Source of the DNA: Gemmatimonadota bacterium
Lineage (GTDB): Bacteria > Gemmatimonadota > Gemmatimonadetes > Gemmatimonadales > Gemmatimonadaceae
Length of the DNA stretch: 9,545 nt
Reading direction: 5' to 3'
Assembly (NCBI GenBank): GCA_003222065.1
Contig: QHUV01000052.1
Location: 1-9,545 of the forward strand
Shown: piece after piece, positions 1 through 6,224 of the stretch
Layout: every line of letters starts with the position of its first letter
How positions within the stretch are numbered: position 1 is the first letter of the stretch
The notes under the pieces: generated by a model
What the model was told of the DNA's origin: nothing
Database searches by the model: none
The model's input: only the letters and a program-made list of their open reading frames with translations
Program-made: the position numbers and the translations under genes

Positions 1-771
1 CATAACGAGCGCGGCACCTGCCGCCCGAAGCCATTCCCAGGACGTCTGCGCGAATGACGGGCCGACGATGACGCGCGGCAAAAAGAGAAGCGCGCGAGCG
101 GCCGGCAGATTGGCGGCATTCGACACCGCTTGGAGGACCTCGCCGCCCGCGCCGGCGGCGCGAATCGCGGGCACCGCCGCGCGGAGAATGAAGGCCACGG
201 CAACGAGGCAAGCGCCACCGAGGACAATCGCGGGAAGGTGCCGTCGCACGCCCGCGCGCCCGTGCTCCAGCAGCGACGTTCGCACGAGCGCTGCCCCCAG
301 CCGGTGGAGGCTGAGGTTGGTGAAGAGCATCCACGTGCCGAGGAACCTGAGCGGTGCCGCCAACACGGAGCCGGATCGGCGCAGCACGAAGACCCAGATC
401 ACGGCATTGAAGAGGATGATCAGCTGCGCGCGAAACAGCTTGTACGATATGAGACCACGCCTCGTCAGCGGCGCGGGAAAGAGGAACTGCACCTCCGCGG
501 CACTGAACGCGAGAGCCATCGGCTCTCCGGAAAACACCCAGCCGCCGAGGAGGAGGAGCAAGATGCCCACAGAGGCAACCAATTCCGCGCCCATCCAGAC
601 CGACGTCGGTGCTCGCGAGGGCTGAACCGCCGGACGGAGCAGAATGAGCCAGAAATACGCGGCCCCCAAGACGAGCGCGAGCGCATAACGAGGATGGCGG
701 AGTCGCCTGGCCTGGAAGAGGAGCCGGTTGCGAATCGTCGACCGGGTGAGAAAAAGGAGGGCGTCGATCAC
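1..771 (-). CDS. ABC exporter membrane subunit, N-terminal part (runs off the window)
   Basis: This frame is open from a GTG at 769-771 to the left edge, 257 codons without a stop, so the C-terminal part of the gene lies outside the window. The product is strongly hydrophobic, with likely membrane segments near residues 29-46, 60-81, 114-131 and 182-200. A cytoplasmic-looking stretch around residues 90-112 contains FLFPAPLTRRGLISYK, which I recognise as typical of the putative ABC exporter membrane family (ABC_export type). The GTG overlaps the TGA of the upstream ATPase gene as GTGA, and no Shine-Dalgarno sequence is visible before it, so translation is probably coupled. Role by inference: it forms the membrane channel with the ATPase encoded just upstream. 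The substrate is unknown. The operon partners suggest a sugar-containing or envelope compound, but nothing in the sequence proves this. Confidence 0.78.
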   Translation of the reverse strand, partial: MIDALLFLTRSTIRNRLLFQARRLRHPRYALALVLGAAYFWLILLRPAVQPSRAPTSVWMGAELVASVGILLLLLGGWVFSGEPMALAFSAAEVQFLFPAPLTRRGLISYKLFRAQLIILFNAVIWVFVLRRSGSVLAAPLRFLGTWMLFTNLSLHRLGAALVRTSLLEHGRAGVRRHLPAIVLGGACLVAVAFILRAAVPAIRAAGAGGEVLQAVSNAANLPAARALLFLPRVIVGPSFAQTSWEWLRAAGAALVM

Positions 772-1511
772 GGTTGCCGCGACGTTGGATCCAGGTCGCT
801 CGTGAGCGCCAGAAACACCTCCTCCAGCCCGCGCCCCGCGAGCTGAGGACGCTCGGCGACGATTTCATCGAACGCGCCATAGGCGATCGTTCGGCCGTGG
901 TGAATGACGAGGAGCTTCGTACACAACTCCTCGACGAGGTGGAGCAAGTGCGAGCTCAGAATCACCGCCGCGCCGCCGCGAGCCCGGGCCGCGATTGTCT
1001 CGCGCATGCGACGCATGCCTGCCGGGTCGAGTCCGGTGAGCGGCTCGTCGAGGATGAGCGCCGCCGGCTCGTGTAGCAGTCCGCACGCAATGGCGAGCTT
1101 CTGGCGCATGCCCCGCGACAGCTCCGTTGGCAGTGCGCGATGCTTCTCGGAGAGTTCCAGCTCGGCCAGCAGCGGCGGAATTCGCGCCGGCGCGTCGGCC
1201 ACCCCATACAAGCGTCCGACAAAGCGAAGATGCTCCTCGACCGTTAGGTACTCGAACAATTGCGGCTCGTCGGGGATAAACGCGAGCTGCTGCTTCGCGG
1301 CCACGGGCTCCGATGCGAGTTGATGTCCAGCAATCGCGATGGTGCCGCGCGTCGGCGCGATGATGCCGGCGATGGCGCGCAGCGTCGTCGTTTTGCCCGC
1401 CCCGTTAGGTCCGACGAGACCGAGCACCTCGCCCGAGTTCACGCCGAAGGAGAGGTTCTCGACCGCGACGAGGTCGCCGTAGAGTTTCGTGAACGCGTCG
1501 ACGACGATCAG
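768..1511 (-). CDS. ABC transporter ATP-binding protein (ABC-2/exporter type), probable CTG start
   Basis: This is the ATPase subunit expected to power the exporter encoded next to it. Numbered from a CTG start, Walker A (GPNGAGKT) is at residues 34-41, the signature LSRGMRQ at 131-137, Walker B (ALILDEP) at 151-157, the D-loop GLDP at 160-163 and the H-loop histidine at 188. The Q-loop region reads IPDEPQLFEYLT, with acidic residues where many families have Gln, as is common in ABC-2-type ATPases. The first GTG (codon at 1440-1442) leaves only 10 residues before Walker A and removes the usual first strand and aromatic A-loop (KLYG). In-frame sequence upstream restores these residues. The only start-like codon before an in-frame TGA is CTG at 1509-1511. 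It overlaps the previous gene's stop as CTGA and follows GAGGGG with a 6-nt spacer. If CTG is not used, the gene would be 768-1442 and truncated for the family. Confidence 0.88.
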   Translation of the reverse strand: MIVVDAFTKLYGDLVAVENLSFGVNSGEVLGLVGPNGAGKTTTLRAIAGIIAPTRGTIAIAGHQLASEPVAAKQQLAFIPDEPQLFEYLTVEEHLRFVGRLYGVADAPARIPPLLAELELSEKHRALPTELSRGMRQKLAIACGLLHEPAALILDEPLTGLDPAGMRRMRETIAARARGGAAVILSSHLLHLVEELCTKLLVIHHGRTIAYGAFDEIVAERPQLAGRGLEEVFLALTSDLDPTSRQP

Positions 1512-2500
1512 CCCCGGCCCCTCACTTCAGAGTGATCGGAGATTGTCATTTCGCCCCGGATTCCCTCGACGATCGCCTCGTCTCCGACCATCGAGTTCGT
1601 GAGCGCCGAATGGCGAACTTGCGACTTCGCGCCGACGATCGTGTCCCGGAGCTGCGAGTCCTCTATCGTGCTCCCGGCGCTCACGGACACATTCGGCCCG
1701 ATCGTCGAGGACTTGAGTGTGACGCCGTCCTCGATGTACACGGGATCGACGAGCGTGACTCCCTTCGGTACCGACTTTGGCCGCCGCGCCGCCTTGCGCT
1801 TCTCGAGAATGGTGCGATTGGTATCGAGCAGCGTGTCGAGCTTGCCCGCGTCGTACCAGCCTTCGACGTCGATCACTTTGATCTTCGCCCCGTGATCGAT
1901 CATGTACTGAAAAGCATCGGTGAGATAATACTCACCTTTGTTCGGCGGCTGCTTCAGCACCCAATCGATGCCGTCGAGCATTTGCTTCCAGTTCTTCACA
2001 TAGTACAACCCGATGTTCGCGCGCTTCGAGATCGGCGTCGACGGCTTCTCGACGATCTTCGTCATGTGGCCATCGCGGTCGGTGACGACGACGCCGAACC
2101 GTTGATAATCCTCGACCTCCTTTACCCAGATGATTCCGTCGGCCTCGGTCCGCTTCACGACCGAGAAATCGGCATCGAAGATCGTATCGACGAAGATGAT
2201 CATGACTGGCTCGTCGATATACGGACGGGCTAGTGCGACCGCGTCGGCCGTACCGCGCTGCGTTTTCTGTTCGACGAATACGCTAGGAAATGGGTACTTC
2301 GCTCGTGCGTACTCCTCGACCTTTTCTTTGAGATGACCCGTGATGTAAATGACCTGGTCGACGTTGCCGAGCGCCTGCAGGTCCTCCATCACGTAATCGA
2401 TCACCGGCTTGCCGGCGATCTTCAGCATCGGCTTCGGAGTTATGTGTGTATGAGGCCGGAGCCGCGTACCCTTCCCCGCGAGCGGAATGATCACCTTCAT
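1508..2500 (-). CDS. Sugar-1-phosphate nucleotidyltransferase (RmlA/GlmU-like) with beta-helix tail
   Basis: The 330-residue protein should transfer a nucleotide from an NTP to a sugar 1-phosphate, giving an activated NDP-sugar in the cytoplasm. The N-terminal Rossmann-like domain (about 1-235) has the nucleotide-binding signature LAGKGTRLRP at 7-16, the conserved Lys in TPKPML (21-26), the Q-x-x-x-GTADAV stretch at 78-88, the metal/sugar aspartate in FVDT (103-106) and EKP at 151-153. GWYDAGKLDTLLDTN (214-228) matches the end of the domain in glucose-1-phosphate thymidylyltransferases. Residues about 250-320 have the I/V-G-x-x hexapeptide pattern of a left-handed beta-helix, giving the long two-domain architecture. 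Base and sugar specificity (dTTP/UTP, glucose or other) cannot be read with confidence. The ATG overlaps the TGA of the upstream cupin gene as ATGA; GGGAGGG lies 12 nt upstream, a long spacer. The 3' end overlaps the ABC ATPase gene by 4 nt. Confidence 0.93.
   Translation of the reverse strand: MKVIIPLAGKGTRLRPHTHITPKPMLKIAGKPVIDYVMEDLQALGNVDQVIYITGHLKEKVEEYARAKYPFPSVFVEQKTQRGTADAVALARPYIDEPVMIIFVDTIFDADFSVVKRTEADGIIWVKEVEDYQRFGVVVTDRDGHMTKIVEKPSTPISKRANIGLYYVKNWKQMLDGIDWVLKQPPNKGEYYLTDAFQYMIDHGAKIKVIDVEGWYDAGKLDTLLDTNRTILEKRKAARRPKSVPKGVTLVDPVYIEDGVTLKSSTIGPNVSVSAGSTIEDSQLRDTIVGAKSQVRHSALTNSMVGDEAIVEGIRGEMTISDHSEVRGRG
1518..1523 (-). promoter_or_regulatory. Ribosome binding site supporting the CTG start of the ABC ATPase gene
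   Basis: Read on the minus strand, GAGGGG lies 6 nt upstream of the CTG at 1509-1511, inside the last codons of the nucleotidyltransferase gene. The spacing is normal for Shine-Dalgarno pairing. It is the main sequence reason, together with the CTGA overlap, for placing the ATPase start at 1511. High G content makes a chance match possible. Confidence 0.45.
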
Positions 2501-2877
2501 GGCGCGCTGGTTCCCTCCCGTCCGTATCGATCGGTGAGCCGCACGACGTCATCGAGATGGGGCGTCGACACCTCGAGCACGTCGCAATCGGTCACCGCCT
2601 CCATTTGATGGATCGTATGCGGCGTTATGCGGTACGCTTGGCCGAGCTTGAGTCCGATATCCGTTGGCTTGCCGTCGCGTCCGTGTTGCCACACCCGATA
2701 GATGATGTCGCCGGCGAGCAAATAGACCGTCTCGTCTTTCACGTTATGGTACTGCACCGAGAGCGCCTGACCGGCTTTGATGTGCAGGATCTTACCGACG
2801 TACGTGTCGGTGCGCGCCCAGATCGTCTCATGCCCCCACGGTTTTGGAACGTGCGTGATGTTGACGGGACCCGACAT
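2497..2877 (-). CDS. Cupin protein resembling the C-terminal domain of mannose-6-phosphate isomerase type II
   Basis: This 126-residue single-domain cupin carries the landmarks of the sugar-phosphate isomerase / ManC C-terminal family: KPWGHE at 12-17, a GQALSVQYH strand ending at His44, DET-VYLLAGD with Glu49, TPHTIHQM with His90, and the closing DDVVRLTDRYGRE at 109-121. Gln42, His44, Glu49 and His90 are the likely metal ligands by family analogy. It may isomerise a hexose 6-phosphate or act as an accessory sugar-binding domain; a free-standing cupin of this size is ambiguous. I chose the ATG at 2875-2877. A longer frame to 2919 would only add 14 residues translated from the heptad repeat. 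No Shine-Dalgarno is visible, because the repeat begins 3 nt before the start codon. It is the first gene of a four-gene minus-strand operon and ends in a 4-nt ATGA overlap with the nucleotidyltransferase gene. Confidence 0.88.
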   Translation of the reverse strand: MSGPVNITHVPKPWGHETIWARTDTYVGKILHIKAGQALSVQYHNVKDETVYLLAGDIIYRVWQHGRDGKPTDIGLKLGQAYRITPHTIHQMEAVTDCDVLEVSTPHLDDVVRLTDRYGREGTSAP

Positions 2878-2880
2878 GCG

Positions 2881-2957
2881 TTGAGCGTGGGGCGTGGAGC
2901 GTGGAGCGTCCGCGGACACGCTTCACGCTATACGCTCAACGCTCAACGCGCTACGCG
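2881..2957. repeat. Heptad repeat: eleven 7-bp units in register forming a large imperfect hairpin
   Basis: Seventy-seven bases divide exactly into eleven 7-mers. The left units are TTGAGCG, TGGGGCG, TGGAGCG and TGGAGCG; the centre is TCCGCGG; the right units are ACACGCT, TCACGCT, ATACGCT, CAACGCT, CAACGCG and CTACGCG. The right units are mostly reverse complements of the left ones with mismatches, so the element is quasi-palindromic about CCGCGG (2910-2915), with a 2-nt offset between the arms. It fills most of the spacer between two divergent genes. It begins 3 nt upstream of the cupin ATG and ends 27 nt before the kinase ATG. It must therefore lie in or next to both promoters and leaders. 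Function unknown. Confidence 0.85.
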
Positions 2958-2984
2958 GCATGTTCCGTGCTTTGGACGGGCTCG

Positions 2985-4766
2985 ATGATCCTCGAACCGA
3001 AGTACCTACCGAAGCTTGCCGCTACGGTCGGACTCTTCACGCGCTACGGCCTCGCGGATTTCGCGAAGCAGCAGGGCTTGAAAGGCATCGCCCCGGATCC
3101 CGAGAGCGGCGACGATGGCGGACCGTCCGCGGAGAAGGCTGCGGCATTTCGTAAACGGCTCGTCGAGCTCGGGCCGGCGTACGTCAAGCTTGGCCAGGTA
3201 CTGTCGACGCGACCCGACCTGCTGCCGGCGAACTACATCGAGGAGCTCGAAAAGCTCCAGGACGATGTCGGTCCTATCCCCCTCGAGGACGTCCGCGCGA
3301 CAATCGAAGAGGAGCTCGGCGCCCGGATCAGCAAGTTGTTCGAGGAATTCGAGGACGAGCCGATCGGCACCGCCAGCCTCGGTCAGGTGCATGGGGCCAC
3401 GCTGCGTGACGGACGCGCCGTCGTCGTCAAGGTCCAGCGACCGAACATTCGCGAACAGCTCGCCGGCGACATCGAGTACTTTCGCGAGTTCGCTGCCTTC
3501 CTCGCGGCGCATACGGAGGCGGGCGCCCGCATCGACTTGGTCGGCATCATCCATCAGCTCGAGCGAGCGCTGGCCGACGAGCTGGATTATCGCGTCGAGG
3601 CGCGCAACGCCGCGTCGTTCCGCCGGTCGCTCGCCGAATTCCCACGCATCCTGATACCGCGTGTGATCGAAGGCTACACGACGCATAAGATCTTGACGAC
3701 CGAGCGCATCAAGGGCGTGAAGATTAGCGAAATCTCACCGCTGACGCGTATCGAGCATGACTTCCATCCGGTCGCCGAAGAGCTGACGCGAGCGTACCTG
3801 AAGCAGATCACGATCGACGGGCATTTCCACGCCGACCCGCACCCCGGCAACGTATTCGTCGTTCTTGCCGACGCCGAAAATCCGATGACGCCGTCGGAGG
3901 CCAAGGCGATCGACCGCCGCCGCGTGTCGCGTCCGGCGGCGACGCCGCTCGCCCGCATGGAGGTCCAGGCACAACAGAACGCCGCCCCGCAGCCGACCGA
4001 CATCGATGTGAGGCTGTCGCTCATCGACTTCGGGATGACGGCGCGCCTCTCGAGTGCCTTACGCGACCAGATCATCCGCCTCTTGATGGACCTCGCGGAC
4101 AATCGGGGCGACGACGCGGCGGCGACGCTCGTCGAGATCGGCGACGAGCTTCCCGAATTCAATCGGGTGAACTACATCCGCGACGTCGCGTCGTTGTTGG
4201 CGCGCAACTACGACCTCGTCGTCGGCGAGCTTGAAGCGGGCGCGGTCCTGTATGAATTGATCAATATCTCATACCAGCGCGGGTTGCGTCTTCCCGCCGA
4301 GCTGACCTTGCTCGCGAAGGCGCTGTTCAACCTCGACTCCGTGGCGCGCGCGGTCGAGCCGACGTACAGCCCCATCGCCACGATTCGCGAGTACGGCAAT
4401 CAGATCGCCGCCGACAAGGCGCGTCGCGAGCTGAATCCCCGCAAGCTGCTGCAACTCGTTATGCAGAGCGGCGACCTCCTGACGGCATTGCCACACCGTC
4501 TCGATATCGTGACGCAGCGGCTGTCATCCGGCGACTTCGCGACGCGGATCGACATACCGCAGTTGACGGTCCTGCTCAACGGCCTGCAAAAGGTCGCGAA
4601 CCGCGTCTTCTCCGGTTTGGTGCTGGCGGCAATCATCATCGCGAGCGCGATGCTCATCACGACGCGAAAGACCCTCGGCACGTGGGGCTTCATCGTCGCC
4701 GGCGCAGTGAGCGCCTGGATGGTCGTCGCGATCTGGTGGGGCGATCGAAAAAAGCGTCGAGAGTAG
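2985..4766 (+). CDS. UbiB/AarF/ABC1-family atypical protein kinase with two C-terminal membrane helices
   Basis: The 593-residue product is a member of the UbiB family, membrane-associated atypical kinases/ATPases linked to isoprenoid-quinone lipid metabolism in bacteria. Visible motifs are the family KxGQ at 68-71 (VKLGQVLSTRPDLLP), the modified nucleotide loop GTASLGQVH at 128-136, the ATP-binding Lys149 in VVVKVQRP, the ELDY-x-x-E-x-x-N motif at 199-208, the catalytic HADPHPGN at 282-289 and the metal-binding DFG at 348-350. Residues about 543-560 and 566-585 form two hydrophobic helices, followed by a basic tail. Between DPHPGN and DFG there are 58 residues, where I expect roughly 15; the extra segment is charged and Ala/Pro/Gln-rich. 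I chose the ATG at 2985 because upstream frame residues come from the heptad repeat. GGACGGG lies just before it as a weak ribosome site, and a GTG at 2967 is an alternative. No ubiquinone biosynthesis gene is adjacent. Confidence 0.92.
   Translation: MILEPKYLPKLAATVGLFTRYGLADFAKQQGLKGIAPDPESGDDGGPSAEKAAAFRKRLVELGPAYVKLGQVLSTRPDLLPANYIEELEKLQDDVGPIPLEDVRATIEEELGARISKLFEEFEDEPIGTASLGQVHGATLRDGRAVVVKVQRPNIREQLAGDIEYFREFAAFLAAHTEAGARIDLVGIIHQLERALADELDYRVEARNAASFRRSLAEFPRILIPRVIEGYTTHKILTTERIKGVKISEISPLTRIEHDFHPVAEELTRAYLKQITIDGHFHADPHPGNVFVVLADAENPMTPSEAKAIDRRRVSRPAATPLARMEVQAQQNAAPQPTDIDVRLSLIDFGMTARLSSALRDQIIRLLMDLADNRGDDAAATLVEIGDELPEFNRVNYIRDVASLLARNYDLVVGELEAGAVLYELINISYQRGLRLPAELTLLAKALFNLDSVARAVEPTYSPIATIREYGNQIAADKARRELNPRKLLQLVMQSGDLLTALPHRLDIVTQRLSSGDFATRIDIPQLTVLLNGLQKVANRVFSGLVLAAIIIASAMLITTRKTLGTWGFIVAGAVSAWMVVAIWWGDRKKRRE
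3867..4010 (+). other. Insertion between the catalytic loop and DFG of the UbiB-like kinase
   Basis: This part encodes approximately residues 295-342 of the kinase. It reads as a low-complexity segment rich in Ala, Arg, Pro and Gln (for example SRPAATPLARMEVQAQQ). It is in frame, and the conserved motifs on both sides (DPHPGN and DFG) are intact. Base composition does not look different from the flanks. The boundaries are approximate and rest on remembered spacing in typical UbiB proteins, not on an alignment. Confidence 0.6.
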
Positions 4767-4774
4767 TTTGTCAG

Positions 4775-5692
4775 TCACTGCTTTCGGTGGTAGTACAGGT
4801 CAAAGCTCGTCGCCCACGTTTTACCGCCGTCCGTTGATGTCTCGCCGAATTGGCGGACCGTCCTCTGATCGATTGGCGTGAATGTCATGCGGATCAACGA
4901 CGCAGCGGCCCCAGATCGCTGATGCGCCAGGAAGCGGAGCCCACCTTCCTTCGTCCGCTCACTCTCGCGGTACTCCGTGACGCGTCCGTACTGGTCGGTC
5001 CAGAACTGCCGCCACATCGAGAAGTCAGTGTTGTACGCGTTGAAGCTCTTCCCCTGGCCGCCCTGACGGTCGGTCCAATTCTCGAAGATCACGCACTGCG
5101 AGAGGATCTGCTGCACGCTGCTCGTGCCGGCCGGCTGGCCCTGTGCGTTGGTGACGTCCCAATCGCCGATCCAGAAATCAAAGACGTGTGACTCTTGTCG
5201 CGACCGGCATGGCCGAAAGGCGCGCTCGGCGGCGTCCACGCGGCGCTGAAAGGCCGAGTCGGCGTGCAGCGCCGCAAAATCCGGATCGTTTCGCAAAATT
5301 GAATCACCGCTGAATCCCGCGGCGAGCGAGCTATCGATCCAGGCCAGCGCCCGCTCGCGCTGTCCCAGCCGGGCGCGCATCGCGGCCGCGTTGTACATCG
5401 CGAGCATCTGGTGGCCGATCGCGGCCGAGCGCTCGAACGCCTCCGCCGCCGCGGCGTTGTCATTGACACTGGCGAGGGACGCGCCAAGCCGGTACCAGCT
5501 GCGTCCGTCGTTAGGCGACCCGGTCAGCGCGGCTCGGTAGGCGCGCGCCGCCGCGGGGTAGTCTCGCCGATCGTACAAGGAATCCGCGTGTCTTGCCTCG
5601 GCCGAGAGACTCACGGGGCGCGATTGGCCGCTCGCCGACGTAGCCAATAGCGCGAGCGCGAGGAGACAGAGGTGCTGGCGCGTCATCGACAT
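4775..5692 (-). CDS. Secreted TPR protein with C-terminal lipocalin-like (DUF1579-type) domain
   Basis: This is a 305-residue protein with an N-terminal Sec signal: basic MSMTRQH, hydrophobic core LCLLALALLATSA, probable cleavage near residue 22-23 (SASG-Q). Residues about 30-125 have TPR periodicity (Y-D-R-R-D-Y-x-x-A-A-x-A-Y-R-A-A-L, then N-x-A-A-A-A-E-A-F-E-R-S-A). From about 168 to the end there is a domain opening with FDFWIGDWDV (171-180), a signature I associate with DUF1579-like extracytoplasmic beta-barrel proteins. It continues with repeated Trp/Tyr-rich strands and ends FDLYYHRKQ. Cys162 and Cys200 could form a disulfide outside the cytoplasm. Location is probably periplasmic. The molecular role is not known; ligand binding or protein interaction is inference. 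No clear Shine-Dalgarno precedes the ATG, and an alternative ATG lies two codons downstream. The gene is convergent with the kinase gene, with only 8 bp between stops, and I see no terminator there. Confidence 0.85.
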   Translation of the reverse strand: MSMTRQHLCLLALALLATSASGQSRPVSLSAEARHADSLYDRRDYPAAARAYRAALTGSPNDGRSWYRLGASLASVNDNAAAAEAFERSAAIGHQMLAMYNAAAMRARLGQRERALAWIDSSLAAGFSGDSILRNDPDFAALHADSAFQRRVDAAERAFRPCRSRQESHVFDFWIGDWDVTNAQGQPAGTSSVQQILSQCVIFENWTDRQGGQGKSFNAYNTDFSMWRQFWTDQYGRVTEYRESERTKEGGLRFLAHQRSGAAASLIRMTFTPIDQRTVRQFGETSTDGGKTWATSFDLYYHRKQ

Positions 5693-5855
5693 GGAGGTTG
5701 AGGTGGCGCGAGGCGCGACGAGCTCCCGCCGTCCGTGCTCGCTTCCCGGTCAACCCTTCCGGTGCCTCGCTCGTCACGGATTCATCGGACTCGCACGCGG
5801 TCCGTACACTTCCCCGACAGACCGCCGCTCTTGACGCCGGCCGCGAACGCGAGCA

Positions 5856-5882
5856 GCTTCCAGTCACCATGTGACTGGAAGC
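5856..5882. promoter_or_regulatory. Perfect 12-bp inverted repeat before the PadR start: candidate operator or RBS-sequestering hairpin
   Basis: The arms are GCTTCCAGTCAC (5856-5867) and GTGACTGGAAGC (5871-5882), perfect reverse complements separated by CAT. The right arm ends 2 nt before the PadR ATG at 5885 and contains GGAAG, the only purine-rich stretch able to serve as its ribosome site. It could be a dimeric operator for PadR autoregulation, or an mRNA hairpin hiding the ribosome site. The spacer and right arm also read ATG-TGA (5869-5874), a start codon directly followed by a stop, which may be coincidence. I could not assign a convincing promoter in 5693-5855. Confidence 0.65.
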
Positions 5883-5884
5883 CC

Positions 5885-6214
5885 ATGCCGCCTGCCATCG
5901 AGCTGCTCCAAGGAACCGTCGACGTCCTCATCCTCCGCACCCTCGCCTGGGAGCCGATGCACGGCTACGCTATTTCGCGCTGGATTCGCGAGCGTTCGGA
6001 TGGCGTCCTGACCATCGAGGGCGCGGCACTCTACCAAGCGCTGCATCGCCTCGAGCGAAAGCGGTGGGTCGCGCCGTCGTGGGGCGTCTCTGACAACAAC
6101 CGCCGCGCCAAGTTCTATCAGCTCACCGTCGACGGACGCCGTCAGTTGCGCGCCGAAACGACGAGCTGGCGCACCTATGCCGACGCAGTGACACGCGTGC
6201 TCGCTCCCGCCTGA
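5885..6214 (+). CDS. PadR-family transcriptional regulator
   Basis: The 109-residue protein is a winged-helix DNA-binding repressor of the short PadR type. Visible features are the N-terminal ELLQGTVDVLILRTLAWEPMHGYAIS (residues 5-30) typical of these regulators, the recognition-helix region EGAALYQALHRLERKRWV at about 43-60, and the wing NNRRAKFYQLTVDGRRQL at about 72-89. It is followed by a short C-terminal helix used for dimerisation. I chose the ATG at 5885-5887 because family similarity begins there. The same frame is open upstream to 5735, but the added 50 residues run through the inverted repeat and look unrelated. It is followed after 10 nt by the permease gene, so the two are almost certainly cotranscribed. 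PadR genes next to ADOP permeases are a recurring arrangement in Acidobacteriota and Gemmatimonadota. Regulation is probably by the inverted repeat immediately upstream. Confidence 0.93.
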   Translation: MPPAIELLQGTVDVLILRTLAWEPMHGYAISRWIRERSDGVLTIEGAALYQALHRLERKRWVAPSWGVSDNNRRAKFYQLTVDGRRQLRAETTSWRTYADAVTRVLAPA

Positions 6215-6215
6215 C

Positions 6216-6221
6216 GAGGAG
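6216..6221 (+). promoter_or_regulatory. Shine-Dalgarno sequence of the ADOP permease gene
   Basis: GAGGAG lies 3 nt before the ATG at 6225 and just after the PadR TGA at 6212-6214. It is the clearest ribosome site in the window and fixes the permease start at 6225. Confidence 0.75.
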
Positions 6222-6224
6222 ACT

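Noticed and set aside
68..846. Two overlapping plus-strand open frames of 185 and 238 codons
   Set aside because: The opposite strand is a continuous hydrophobic ABC exporter frame over the whole interval. The plus-strand products are Arg/Pro/Glu-rich shadows without motifs.
1532..2233. A 233-codon plus-strand open frame
   Set aside because: It is antisense to the nucleotidyltransferase, whose catalytic motifs are intact on the minus strand.
2881..2957. A CRISPR array
   Set aside because: The units are 7 bp long, contiguous and without spacers, and no cas genes are present.
2901..2984. An N-terminal extension of the UbiB-like kinase
   Set aside because: It would be translated from the heptad repeat and reads as low-complexity Arg/Thr/Tyr sequence. 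The ATG at 2985 begins the recognisable protein.
5781..5810. A sigma70-like promoter (TTCATC with TACACT at 5805-5810, or TTGACG at 5831)
   Set aside because: The matches are weak and no pair of boxes has both good sequence and spacing. They are not supportable as a promoter without transcript data.
5735..5884. A 50-residue N-terminal extension of PadR
   Set aside because: The extra residues have no PadR similarity and would run through the inverted repeat. The ATG at 5885 matches the family start.
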